A stretch of 64,000 nucleotides of DNA from Bacillota bacterium (GTDB taxonomy: Bacteria > Bacillota > Clostridia > Clostridiales > Clostridiaceae): contig JAJXWJ010000006.1 of assembly GCA_021781655.1 (NCBI GenBank), positions 1 through 64,000 on the forward strand, written 5' to 3'. Under the pieces are notes generated by a model, which was not told the DNA's origin, did not search any database, and saw only the letters and a list, made by a program, of their open reading frames with translations. Numbering within the stretch: the stretch's first letter is position 1; each line of letters begins with the position of its first letter. Shown in pieces: positions 34,179-44,118 of the stretch. The translations under genes were made by a program, and so were the position numbers.

Positions 34179-36281
34179 ATGGAGACAAAATACGAATATT
34201 TTATTAATAGAGAATTAAGCTGGCTAGAATTTAATGATAGAGTTCTAGACGAAGCAATAGATGAAAGTAATCCATTATTAGAAAAATTAAAATTTCTATC
34301 TATAACAAGCTCAAATCTAGATGAATTTTTTATGATAAGGGTAGCATCATTAATTGAACAAATTGAAGCAGGCTTTAATAAGGTTGATATTGCAGGAATG
34401 GAACCAGCAGTGCAAGTTAAAAAAATAACAGAAAAGGTTCACAAGATGGTGAAAAAACAATACGTAACCTTTAAGGAACTTTTATTAGCGCTAAAGGAAG
34501 AAAAAATACAAATACTAAAACCAGAAGAGGTTGAGGAAGAACAAAAAGAATTTATAAATACATATTTTCATAAAAATGTATTTCCTGTTCTTACACCTAT
34601 GGTTGTAGATAGTAGCAGACCATTTCCGTTAATATTAAATAAGAGCTTAAATATTGCTATGTTCATTGATGGAAAAGTAGAAAATGAAAAAATCTTTGCT
34701 ACGGTTCAAGTTCCTTCAGTATTAGGAAGGATAGTAGAACTACCTTCTGCAAAAGGAGAAAAAAGTTTTATTCTTTTAGAGGATATTATTAAAATGCATA
34801 TTTCAGATATATTCAAAGGACACAAAATAAAAACAATGGGCTGTTATAGGATTACAAGAAATGCAGACTTAAGTTTTGATGAAGAGGGTGCTGAAGACTT
34901 ATTGGATGCAATTCAGCAATCAATAAAAAATAGAAAATGGGGAGAAGCTATAAGAATAGAAATTGAAAAAGGCATGAATAGTGACCTTGTATCCTTCATA
35001 ATAGACGAACTTGAAACAAATTATGGTGAGGTTTATGAAATAGAAGGACCTATAGATTTAACTTTTTTATCAAAGGTAGGCTCTATGCATGGTTATGATA
35101 ACTTAAAATACTCTAATTTTCAAGCTTCTTCTGTACCAGAATTTATAAAGGATGAAAATTTATTTGCAGCTATTGCTAAAGAGGATATTTTGGTTCATCA
35201 CCCTTACCAAACTTTTGATTCGGTTGTTGATTTAGTTAGATATGCTGCAAAAGATCCAAAGGTACTAGCTATAAAACAAACCTTGTATAGAGTAAGTGGT
35301 AATTCACCAATAGTAAAAGCACTTATGGAAGCAGCAGAAAACGGGAAACAGGTTACAGTTTTAGTTGAATTAAAAGCGAGGTTTGATGAAGAAAACAACA
35401 TAATCTGGGCTAGGCGTCTTGAAAAGGCTGGATGTCATGTAATTTATGGACTTGTTGGTCTTAAAACTCATGGTAAAATTTTATTAATCGTAAGAAATGA
35501 AGATGATGGAATTAAAAGATATGTTCATATGGGAACAGGAAATTACAATGATGTAACAGCTAACTTTTATACAGACATAGGGTTATTTACTGCAAATCAG
35601 CAAATCGGGGCAGATGCATCCTCTTTATTTAATATGCTTTCAGGATATTCGCTGATAGATGAGCTAAATAAACTTTATATTGCTCCAACAGGATTAAGGA
35701 AAAAGGTTATATCATTAATAAAAAGAGAAATAGATAATGCTAAAAGTGGCAGAGAAGCAAAAATTGTTGCAAAAATAAACTCCTTAGTAGATAAAGAAAT
35801 TACAGAAGCCTTGTATGAAGCTTCTTTTGCAGGAGTTAAAATAGAACTTATAGTTAGGGGAATTTGCTGTTTAAGACCGGATATTGAAGGAGTTAGTGAA
35901 AATATAAGGGTAAGAAGCATAGTTGGAAGATTTTTAGAGCACAGCAGAATATTTTATTTTTACAATAACAGTGAAGAAAATATATTTTTATCAAGTGCCG
36001 ACTGGATGGGAAGAAATTTAGATAGAAGGGTAGAAATATTATTTCCAATTGAAGATGAATACAATAAAAAGAAAATAAAACAAATTATAAATGTTTACCT
36101 TTCAGATAATGTAAAGGCGAGAAAGTTGAATAACGATGGAAGCTATGATAAAATTAAGCCTGCAGAAGGTCAAAATTTAATTAGCAGTCAGCTTTTCTTT
36201 GGAAAAAGAGCTATTAAACAAGTTAAAAAAGCTAAGAAACACGAAAAAGAAAATCGTTTCAACCCAATAACATCTGTATAG
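34179..36281 (+). CDS. ppk: polyphosphate kinase 1
   Basis: 700 residues. Makes polyphosphate from ATP reversibly. Family landmarks: N-terminal FINRELSWLEFNDRVLDEA, active-site loop KARFDEENNI, KTHGK with the phospho-His, HMGTGNYND, and the second conserved His in LEHSRIFYF. The ATG at 34179 follows GAGGTGG. It lies in an operon with the second ppx-like gene, so synthesis and breakdown are encoded together. Confidence 0.95.
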   Translation: METKYEYFINRELSWLEFNDRVLDEAIDESNPLLEKLKFLSITSSNLDEFFMIRVASLIEQIEAGFNKVDIAGMEPAVQVKKITEKVHKMVKKQYVTFKELLLALKEEKIQILKPEEVEEEQKEFINTYFHKNVFPVLTPMVVDSSRPFPLILNKSLNIAMFIDGKVENEKIFATVQVPSVLGRIVELPSAKGEKSFILLEDIIKMHISDIFKGHKIKTMGCYRITRNADLSFDEEGAEDLLDAIQQSIKNRKWGEAIRIEIEKGMNSDLVSFIIDELETNYGEVYEIEGPIDLTFLSKVGSMHGYDNLKYSNFQASSVPEFIKDENLFAAIAKEDILVHHPYQTFDSVVDLVRYAAKDPKVLAIKQTLYRVSGNSPIVKALMEAAENGKQVTVLVELKARFDEENNIIWARRLEKAGCHVIYGLVGLKTHGKILLIVRNEDDGIKRYVHMGTGNYNDVTANFYTDIGLFTANQQIGADASSLFNMLSGYSLIDELNKLYIAPTGLRKKVISLIKREIDNAKSGREAKIVAKINSLVDKEITEALYEASFAGVKIELIVRGICCLRPDIEGVSENIRVRSIVGRFLEHSRIFYFYNNSEENIFLSSADWMGRNLDRRVEILFPIEDEYNKKKIKQIINVYLSDNVKARKLNNDGSYDKIKPAEGQNLISSQLFFGKRAIKQVKKAKKHEKENRFNPITSV

Positions 36282-36332
36282 TTGATTATATACCTTCTAT
36301 CTTACTTATACAGGAAAGGTTTTGAAAATTAG

Positions 36333-37568
36333 ATGAATATTATAAAAAAATCTCCGCTATTGCAAAATACTTCGTTTATATCATTGATTATATCAAGGAC
36401 AATTAATTCCTTTGCCTTTCAAATGCTAACAATAATTGTTGGATGGCAAATGTATGCTTTAACAAATTCACCATTTTATTTAGGACTTGTTGGACTAGCA
36501 CAATTTTTGCCTATGTTTTTGTTAACCCTTGTAGTTGGCTATGTTGCAGATCATTTCAATAGAAAACTTACAATTATTTTAAGCTTCATTTTAGAAGGAA
36601 TATGCATTTTTGTTTTAGCTTTTTTAAGTTATAAAGGTTTAATTTCAAAAGAAAGTATTTTAATAATAATGTTTTTTATCGGTGTGGCAAATGCTTTTCA
36701 GGGTCCACCAATGCAAAGTTTGTTACCAAATGTAGTTACTAAAGAATTGTTTCCTAAAGCAGCTGCGATGTCAGCTTCCTTGTTTCAATTTGCTGTAATA
36801 ATTGGGCCAGGCTTTGGAGGGTTTTTATACTCATTAGGCTCATATATTGTTTATTTAATTATAGGAATATTAATAGCTTTATCTAGTATATTTATGCTTT
36901 TTATAAAAGTTAATACCGAGCAGCAAATTAAAACTGGACAAGTAAATTTAAAATCTTTACTATTAGGCATTTCTTTTATTAAAAAAAGGCCTGTTATACT
37001 TGGAGCAATTTCTCTTGATTTATTTGCAGTTTTATTCGGAGGGGCCACAGCACTTCTACCAGTATATGCAAGTACAATATTATTTATCGGGCCAATAGGT
37101 TTAGGTGTTTTAAGATCAGCGCCTGCAGTAGGAGCACTTTTAATGTCAGCACTTTTAGCTAAAAATCCTATGAAAAGTAAAGTTGGAAAGCGAATGTTTA
37201 TAGCAGTCATAATTTTTGGATTAGCAACTATCGTGTTTGCTGTTTCTAAAAATCTTCCTCTATCAATTTTTGCTTTATTTGTGTTAGGAGCTTCCGATGT
37301 TGTAAGTGTAGTAATTCGCTCAACCTTAATTCAAATTTCTACGCCAGACGATATGAGAGGAAGAGTGAGTTCTGTTAACCTTATGTTTATAGGAACTTCA
37401 AATCAGCTTGGTGAATTTGAATCTGGATTAACTGCTTCACTTTTGGGCACGGTACCATCAGTTTTAATTGGTGGTATTGGGACTATTTTAGTTGTATTGT
37501 TGTGGATGAAGCTGTTTCCGCAGTTAGTAAATATTGACAGTATGGAGCATGGTTCAGTAAGTGCTTAA
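36333..37568 (+). CDS. MFS exporter (EntS/drug-efflux type)
   Basis: 411 residues with about 12 helices. The conserved MFS loop after helix 2 reads GYVADHFNRKL. It resembles EntS/Bcr-type exporters, with TPDDMRGRVSS in the second half. The start at the ATG at 36333 has only a weak GAAAGG site 17 bases upstream, so the start is less certain. Substrate unknown. Confidence 0.8.
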   Translation: MNIIKKSPLLQNTSFISLIISRTINSFAFQMLTIIVGWQMYALTNSPFYLGLVGLAQFLPMFLLTLVVGYVADHFNRKLTIILSFILEGICIFVLAFLSYKGLISKESILIIMFFIGVANAFQGPPMQSLLPNVVTKELFPKAAAMSASLFQFAVIIGPGFGGFLYSLGSYIVYLIIGILIALSSIFMLFIKVNTEQQIKTGQVNLKSLLLGISFIKKRPVILGAISLDLFAVLFGGATALLPVYASTILFIGPIGLGVLRSAPAVGALLMSALLAKNPMKSKVGKRMFIAVIIFGLATIVFAVSKNLPLSIFALFVLGASDVVSVVIRSTLIQISTPDDMRGRVSSVNLMFIGTSNQLGEFESGLTASLLGTVPSVLIGGIGTILVVLLWMKLFPQLVNIDSMEHGSVSA

Positions 37569-37625
37569 AAATTAATATTTTAAATGGTTTTGTAAAGCAA
37601 ATCCTCTCTAGTTAGCAAAAAAATA

Positions 37626-37655
37626 TTGACATTACAAGCTTTTGAGTAATATAAT
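37626..37655 (+). promoter_or_regulatory. consensus sigma-A promoter of the argS T-box transcript
   Basis: TTGACA (37626-37631), an 18-bp spacer and TATAAT (37650-37655): both hexamers are perfect. Transcription would begin near 37662. Confidence 0.85.
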
Positions 37656-37661
37656 TTAGCT

Positions 37662-37966
37662 TAGTGAATAAATTGTGAACTTTGTTGATGAGGAAAGTAG
37701 CCAATAGGATATTTAAGCGAGCTGAAAAATGGTGTAAGTTCAGTATTTGACTATTGAAAATATGTTTTAATACATATTTTTTAGAAATTATCTAAGTGAA
37801 GAGAGCCTTTGAAAAGCTATTAAGGAAATTTATATTTCTGAGAACAGCCGTTTGCTGCGTTAAAGCATCGAGAGGATTATGTTAACATGTTGTTAATTTA
37901 ATCAATCAGAGTGGTATCGCGGATTAGCCCGTCTCTGCAAATTTTGCAAGGACGGGTATTTTGGTT
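37662..37966 (+). promoter_or_regulatory. T-box riboswitch leader of argS
   Basis: A stem-I-like region carries AGTAG (37695 area) and the apical GCGAGCTG ... ATGGTGTAAG segment. The T-box core AGAGTGGTATCGCGG (37908-37922, canonical AGGGTGGNACCGCG) can pair with the uncharged tRNA 3' end. The terminator CCCGTC ... GACGGG (37928-37956) follows. It should raise argS expression when tRNA-Arg is uncharged. The candidate specifier is the AGA (Arg) at 37800-37802; this placement is tentative because I did not fold stem I. It also fills the long intergenic gap. Confidence 0.85.
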
Positions 37967-38013
37967 TGAATTGGATAAAATGATGTTAAAAGTTAAGTTG
38001 TAGGAGGTTGTGT

Positions 38014-39705
38014 ATGGATTATAAAAAACTTATCGCAAAAAATATATCTGAAAAAATTGAATTAGATTTAGAAACAATTGAAAAATTGATTGAAATTCCA
38101 CCTAAAAGTGATATGGGTGATTATGCTTTTCCATGTTTTACTCTTGCTAAAGCTTTAAGAAAAGCACCAAATGCTATATCAATTGAGCTAGCAGAAAATA
38201 TTGCTAAGGAAGGCTTTGAAAAGGTAGAGGCACAAGGACCATATTTAAACTTTTTTGTGGATAAAGCATGCTTTAGTAAAGATACTATAGAAGAAGTTTT
38301 AAGCAAAAAAGAAATTTATGGTTCATCTAAAATTGGCGAAGGAAAAAATATAGTTATAGATTTTTCATCACCAAATATAGCTAAGCCATTTCATGTAGGA
38401 CATCTATTTAGTACGGTTATAGGAAATTCTTTGTATAAGATGCTTTCCTTTGAAGGCTATAACTGCATAGGGATAAATCATCTAGGAGATTGGGGAACAC
38501 AATTTGGCAAGCTAATATGCGCCTATAAAAGATGGTGTGATTTAACGGCTCTAGAAAAAGATCCGATAAAAGAGCTTTTAAGAATATATGTAAAATTCCA
38601 TGATGAAGCGGAAAAGGATCCATCACTTGAAGCTGAAGGAAGAATGTATTTTAAAAAGCTTGAAGATGGAGAAAAAGAAGAAACAGAACTTTGGAATAAG
38701 TTTAGAAGCTTAAGTTTAATTGAATTTGAAAATGTATATAAGCTATTGGGAGTACACTTTGATTCATTTTCAGGGGAAAGCTTTTATAATGATAAAATGG
38801 ATGAAGTTATTGAAGAAATAGATAAAAAAGGACTGTTAGTGGAAAGTAACGGTGCTAAGGTTGTATCTTTAGAAGAGTATAATATGCCTCCTTGCATTAT
38901 AAAAAAATCCGACGGAGCTACAATATATGCTACTCGTGATTTAGCGGCAGCAGAATATAGAAATAAAACCTACGATTTTTATAAAAATATATATGTTGTT
39001 GGAAGCGATCAAATACTTCACTTTAAACAAATATTTAAAACTTTAGAATTAATGGGGCATGATTATGCACAAAAATGCAAGCATGTAAGCTTTGGACTTG
39101 TAAGATTTTCTGATAGAAAGCTTTCTACAAGAAAGGGAGATGTTATATTTTTAGAAGACTTATTAAAGGAATCTATTGATAAGACATCCGAAATTATTAA
39201 CGAAAAAAATCCACAGCTTAAAGATAAAGAAAAAGTAGCTACAACTGTTGGAGTAGGAGCAATGGTATTTACTTACTTGAAAAACAACAGAGAAAAGGAT
39301 ATAGTTTTCGATTGGAATGAAATGCTTAGTTTCGAAGGAGAGACAGGTCCATACGTTCAATATACTTATGCCAGAGCAAAAAGTATTTTAAGAAAGCTTG
39401 GAACCTTTGAAGGCGTTGCGGATTATTCCTTGTTAAAATCTGAGGAAGAATTTGAACTTATAAAACTTTTAGAAGGTTTTCAAAATGCAATATTTATGGC
39501 AATAGAAAAATTAGAGCCATCTATTTTAACAAGATACATAATAGATATTGCAAAAGTTTTCAATAAATTTTATAATCTACATAGGATAAAATCATTGGAG
39601 GATGAAAATCTTAAAAAAGCAAGGCTAAGGCTTACAGAAGCAGCAGCCCAAGTAATTAAAAATGGCTTAGATTTAATTGGTATTGAAGTAGTAGAAGAAA
39701 TGTAA
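38014..39705 (+). CDS. argS: arginyl-tRNA synthetase
   Basis: 563 residues, class I synthetase. The HIGH-equivalent is FHVGHL (about residue 124), and the KMSKS region reads LSTRKG (about 371), a typical ArgRS variant. The N-terminal tRNA-recognition (Add1) domain and the C-terminal DALR anticodon-binding domain are present. AGGAGG (38002-38007) sits six bases before the ATG at 38014. It is controlled by the upstream T-box. Confidence 0.96.
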   Translation: MDYKKLIAKNISEKIELDLETIEKLIEIPPKSDMGDYAFPCFTLAKALRKAPNAISIELAENIAKEGFEKVEAQGPYLNFFVDKACFSKDTIEEVLSKKEIYGSSKIGEGKNIVIDFSSPNIAKPFHVGHLFSTVIGNSLYKMLSFEGYNCIGINHLGDWGTQFGKLICAYKRWCDLTALEKDPIKELLRIYVKFHDEAEKDPSLEAEGRMYFKKLEDGEKEETELWNKFRSLSLIEFENVYKLLGVHFDSFSGESFYNDKMDEVIEEIDKKGLLVESNGAKVVSLEEYNMPPCIIKKSDGATIYATRDLAAAEYRNKTYDFYKNIYVVGSDQILHFKQIFKTLELMGHDYAQKCKHVSFGLVRFSDRKLSTRKGDVIFLEDLLKESIDKTSEIINEKNPQLKDKEKVATTVGVGAMVFTYLKNNREKDIVFDWNEMLSFEGETGPYVQYTYARAKSILRKLGTFEGVADYSLLKSEEEFELIKLLEGFQNAIFMAIEKLEPSILTRYIIDIAKVFNKFYNLHRIKSLEDENLKKARLRLTEAAAQVIKNGLDLIGIEVVEEM

Positions 39706-39749
39706 TTCTAACGCAGGTAAAAGCAAAAGAAATTGGGAGGAATAGGGAT

Positions 39750-40127
39750 ATGTTGTCAAAACCACAAAGTATTATTGAATTAATTGCAATAATGATAGTA
39801 GTTTTTGTTGTCTATCATTATGTTAAGGACAAAATTATTAGTGTATTAAAGAGTAAAACTTGGTACAAATGGGTGATGCTTGGGGTGGTAATAATACTTT
39901 CAGCATTATATTTATACGCAGGTAGTAAATTTGGAGCAGCTAGTATTCAGTCTGACGTAATGATAGGAATTATGATTTTTGCATTTCTTATTGTTCTCGA
40001 TCTTTTTGGATGGACAAAAACATATGATAAATCAAAATCAAAATCAAAAGGTAAAAATGATGATATTATAATAAGAGAAAAAGCAAAACCAAATAGAGTT
40101 AAGAAATTAAATAAAGATGATAAATAA
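39750..40127 (+). CDS. hypothetical membrane protein, argS operon
   Basis: 125 residues. Three hydrophobic segments (about 7-22, 40-58 and 71-88) precede a highly basic, Lys-rich cytosolic tail (about 92-125, with a KSKSKSKGK run). The tail could contact nucleic acid or lipid headgroups. A GGGAGGAATAGGG site lies before the ATG. It starts 44 bp after argS and is followed by a terminator, so it is probably part of the T-box transcript. No recognised family. Confidence 0.65.
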   Translation: MLSKPQSIIELIAIMIVVFVVYHYVKDKIISVLKSKTWYKWVMLGVVIILSALYLYAGSKFGAASIQSDVMIGIMIFAFLIVLDLFGWTKTYDKSKSKSKGKNDDIIIREKAKPNRVKKLNKDDK

Positions 40128-40128
40128 T

Positions 40129-40172
40129 AAAAAAACTGTGTATATAAAGGAGTTTACATACACAGTTTTTTT
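40129..40172 (+). terminator. intrinsic terminator of the argS operon
   Basis: AAACTGTGTATATAAA pairs with TTTACATACACAGTTT around the loop GGAG, followed by a T run. The mirrored A/T tails suggest it also serves the convergent bgl gene. Confidence 0.85.
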
Positions 40173-40189
40173 ATTAGGAAATTAGATGA

Positions 40190-41629
<1,440 letters not shown>

Positions 41630-41736
41630 TTACAATAAATTCTTATTATGAATTAAATATATAATAAAAACGATTTGAAGTCAAATAAATTATCAAAATA
41701 TGAATACTTGCTTCAAATTTAGTTCAAAAAATGAAT

Positions 41737-41780
41737 AAAAAATCCGAACAGAAATATGAGAAATTGTGTTCGGATTTTTT
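41737..41780 (-). terminator. terminator of the DeoR-type gene
   Basis: AAAATCCGAACA (to 41750) pairs with TGTTCGGATTTT (from 41767), with T runs on the minus side and on the plus side. It separates the regulator gene from the glucosidase gene, so the latter needs its own promoter in 41615-41736. Confidence 0.8.
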
Positions 41781-41781
41781 A

Positions 41782-42522
41782 TTAAGCATATATTATTTTT
41801 AGAGTATCATTATTAAATTGAACCTTACTGTCAGTAATTGCGATGGCTGAGGATAAGCTACAGTAAGTATAAAACTTTTTAATATTAAATTTTGAGTTGT
41901 CCGCTAATATATAACAGGCCTTAGAAGATTTAATTACAGCTTTTTTTAGTTCCCCATCAAAAAGAAGTGCAGTAGTAAATCCAGCATCGGGGTCTATTCC
42001 CATTGTACCAAGGAAAGCTATATCAAAATTCATAGAGGCAATCTTTTTTTCAGTATCTTCTCCGTGAATCATATTTGCATTTGGTTTTGCGTATCCACCT
42101 AAAATGTATGTTTCTATATCGCTTCTTTCAAGAAGCTTTTGAATATGCACAATTCCGTTTGTTACAACAGTTACATTTTTTGCAGTAATAAAATCGATTA
42201 GGTAATAACAGGAGGAGCCGGAATCTATAAAAATAAAATCGTTATCTTTTATGAGAGAAGCTGCCTTTTTCCCTATTTTGATTTTCTCAGTCTTATTATA
42301 ATTTAAAACATTGTTTATTATAGATACTGTGGGAATTTCTTCTTTAAGGATTTGAGCTCCGCCCCTAGTGCGCTTTAAAAGCTTTCTATTTTCCATAGCA
42401 ATTAAATCTCTTCGTATTGTAGATTTGGAAATATTAAATTGTTTAATCATATCATCAATGGATGCATCATTATGTTCATTTAGGTAATCTAAAATTTTCA
42501 TCCATCTATCTATTAGTACCAT
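41782..42522 (-). CDS. DeoR-family transcriptional regulator
   Basis: 246 residues. An N-terminal winged helix-turn-helix (about 5-58, SIDDMIKQFNISKSTIRRDL) is followed by a sugar-phosphate-binding DeoR sensor domain (about 75-230) with FIDSGSSCYYL and LGTMGIDPDAGFT. GTAGGTG precedes the ATG. It probably represses the adjacent 6-phospho-beta-glucosidase gene until the sugar phosphate accumulates. Confidence 0.88.
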   Translation of the reverse strand: MVLIDRWMKILDYLNEHNDASIDDMIKQFNISKSTIRRDLIAMENRKLLKRTRGGAQILKEEIPTVSIINNVLNYNKTEKIKIGKKAASLIKDNDFIFIDSGSSCYYLIDFITAKNVTVVTNGIVHIQKLLERSDIETYILGGYAKPNANMIHGEDTEKKIASMNFDIAFLGTMGIDPDAGFTTALLFDGELKKAVIKSSKACYILADNSKFNIKKFYTYCSLSSAIAITDSKVQFNNDTLKIIYA

Positions 42523-42712
42523 TTTTTCACCTACTTAAAAAATAAATTGTTCATTATATGAATAAAATATATCATCGTAGATTATATATGTCAAATTATT
42601 AGCTAATTTAGGTTAATATTAAAGACTTAAATATATTGATAAATATTACAGTTAATGGTAATATTTAATTAAATACCGACTATATTTTAAATTTGCTCAG
42701 AGGGGTGATACT

Positions 42713-44092
42713 ATGGAATTTATGAGAAGGCGCTTTAAATTTGTAGCTATGCTAATAGTTTTTTGTTTCACATTGCTAATTATGTATTTTGGGATTTCCG
42801 TATATTTTACGAATCATTTATACTTTGGTTCTAAAATAAATGGAACTGATGTGTCCGGTAAGACAGTTGATCAAATTAAAACAGAATTGTCAACCCAATT
42901 AAATACATACTCATTAAGTTTGGTTGAAAGGGATGGCAAGAAAGAAAATATAAAAGCAAAGGATATAGATTTAAAATATTCGTTAGACAAACAGCTTTAT
43001 GCTTTTAAAGCAGAGCAAAACCCTTTAAATTGGGCATTGTCGATTTTTAATTCACAAAATAGTATGAAAATAACAATGTCATATGATAAGGAACATTTAA
43101 AGGAACTGGTTAATAATCTAGCTTGTGTTACTGATAAAAATGCAATTAAGCCCCAAAATCCAAGCTTTAAATTTAATAATAGCAAATTTGAAATTGTAGG
43201 TGCTGTAAATGGTACAGAGATAAACAAGGACGTATTATTAAGCAGTATTGAAAAAGCATTAAATAGTGGGGAAAGCACTATTGATTTAGTAAAAATGAAT
43301 TGTTATGTTAAGCCGCAATACACTTCAAAATCTCAAAAGGTTGTTGATGCAAAAAATGCATTAAATAAAGCAGTAGCAGCTAAAATAACTTATACTTTTG
43401 GGGATAAAAACGAAGTCTTAGATAGCAAAAATATAAGCAGTTGGCTTTCAGTGGATAACGACTATAATATTGTTGTTGATGAAGGAAAGGTTAAAAATTA
43501 TGTAGATACGCTTGCAGCTAATTACGACACTGTTGGAAAAACTAGAAGCTTTCACACCACAGCAGGAAATACTATAAATATAAATGGTGGTGATTATGGT
43601 TGGCAGATAGATATTGACAAAGAAGTTAAGGCTTTAATTGATAACATTAAAAATGGACAACTTATAACAAAAGAGCCTATATACAGTGAAAAGACAGCAT
43701 CTAGAGATAATAATGATATTGGAAATACTTACGTGGAAATAAATTTATCAGCTCAGCATTTATGGTTTTATAAAAATGGCTCACTTGTAGTAGATGGAAA
43801 TGTTGTAACCGGTAATGAAAGCATCAATGATGGTACACCTTCTGGCGTATACAGTGTAAAGGATAAAGAAAGGAATGCAGTTTTAAAAGGACCAGGATAT
43901 GCTGCTCCAGTAAATTATTGGATGCCATTTAATGGGGGAATAGGAATGCATGATGCTAGTTGGAGAAGCGTGTTTGGAGGAGAAATTTATGAAACAAACG
44001 GTTCTCATGGCTGTGTAAACTGTCCTTATAATTTGGCACAAGCCTTGTATAATAATATTGATGTTGGAACCCCGGTAGTTTGCTATTATTAA
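42713..44092 (+). CDS. L,D-transpeptidase (YkuD) with peptidoglycan-binding domain
   Basis: 459 residues. A single membrane anchor (about 10-33) holds two extracellular modules: PG_binding_4-like regions (about 35-310) and a C-terminal YkuD domain with the catalytic signature HDASWRSVFGG...GSHGCVNCP (the Cys is the nucleophile). It makes 3-3 peptidoglycan crosslinks or attaches proteins to the wall. AGGGGTGAT precedes the ATG. It is a single-gene unit bounded by a terminator. Confidence 0.92.
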   Translation: MEFMRRRFKFVAMLIVFCFTLLIMYFGISVYFTNHLYFGSKINGTDVSGKTVDQIKTELSTQLNTYSLSLVERDGKKENIKAKDIDLKYSLDKQLYAFKAEQNPLNWALSIFNSQNSMKITMSYDKEHLKELVNNLACVTDKNAIKPQNPSFKFNNSKFEIVGAVNGTEINKDVLLSSIEKALNSGESTIDLVKMNCYVKPQYTSKSQKVVDAKNALNKAVAAKITYTFGDKNEVLDSKNISSWLSVDNDYNIVVDEGKVKNYVDTLAANYDTVGKTRSFHTTAGNTININGGDYGWQIDIDKEVKALIDNIKNGQLITKEPIYSEKTASRDNNDIGNTYVEINLSAQHLWFYKNGSLVVDGNVVTGNESINDGTPSGVYSVKDKERNAVLKGPGYAAPVNYWMPFNGGIGMHDASWRSVFGGEIYETNGSHGCVNCPYNLAQALYNNIDVGTPVVCYY

Positions 44093-44094
44093 AG

Positions 44095-44118
44095 AAAAAA
44101 GGGGCAAGCCCCTTTTTT
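44095..44118. terminator. bidirectional terminator
   Basis: AAAAAAGGGGC and GCCCCTTTTTT are perfect arms around AA. It overlaps the nrdJ stop codon and ends both convergent genes. Confidence 0.9.

Noticed and set aside
42997-43278. Minus-strand 93-codon frame inside the L,D-transpeptidase gene
   Set aside because: It is a shadow of the real plus-strand gene, which has the catalytic motif, signal anchor and ribosome site.
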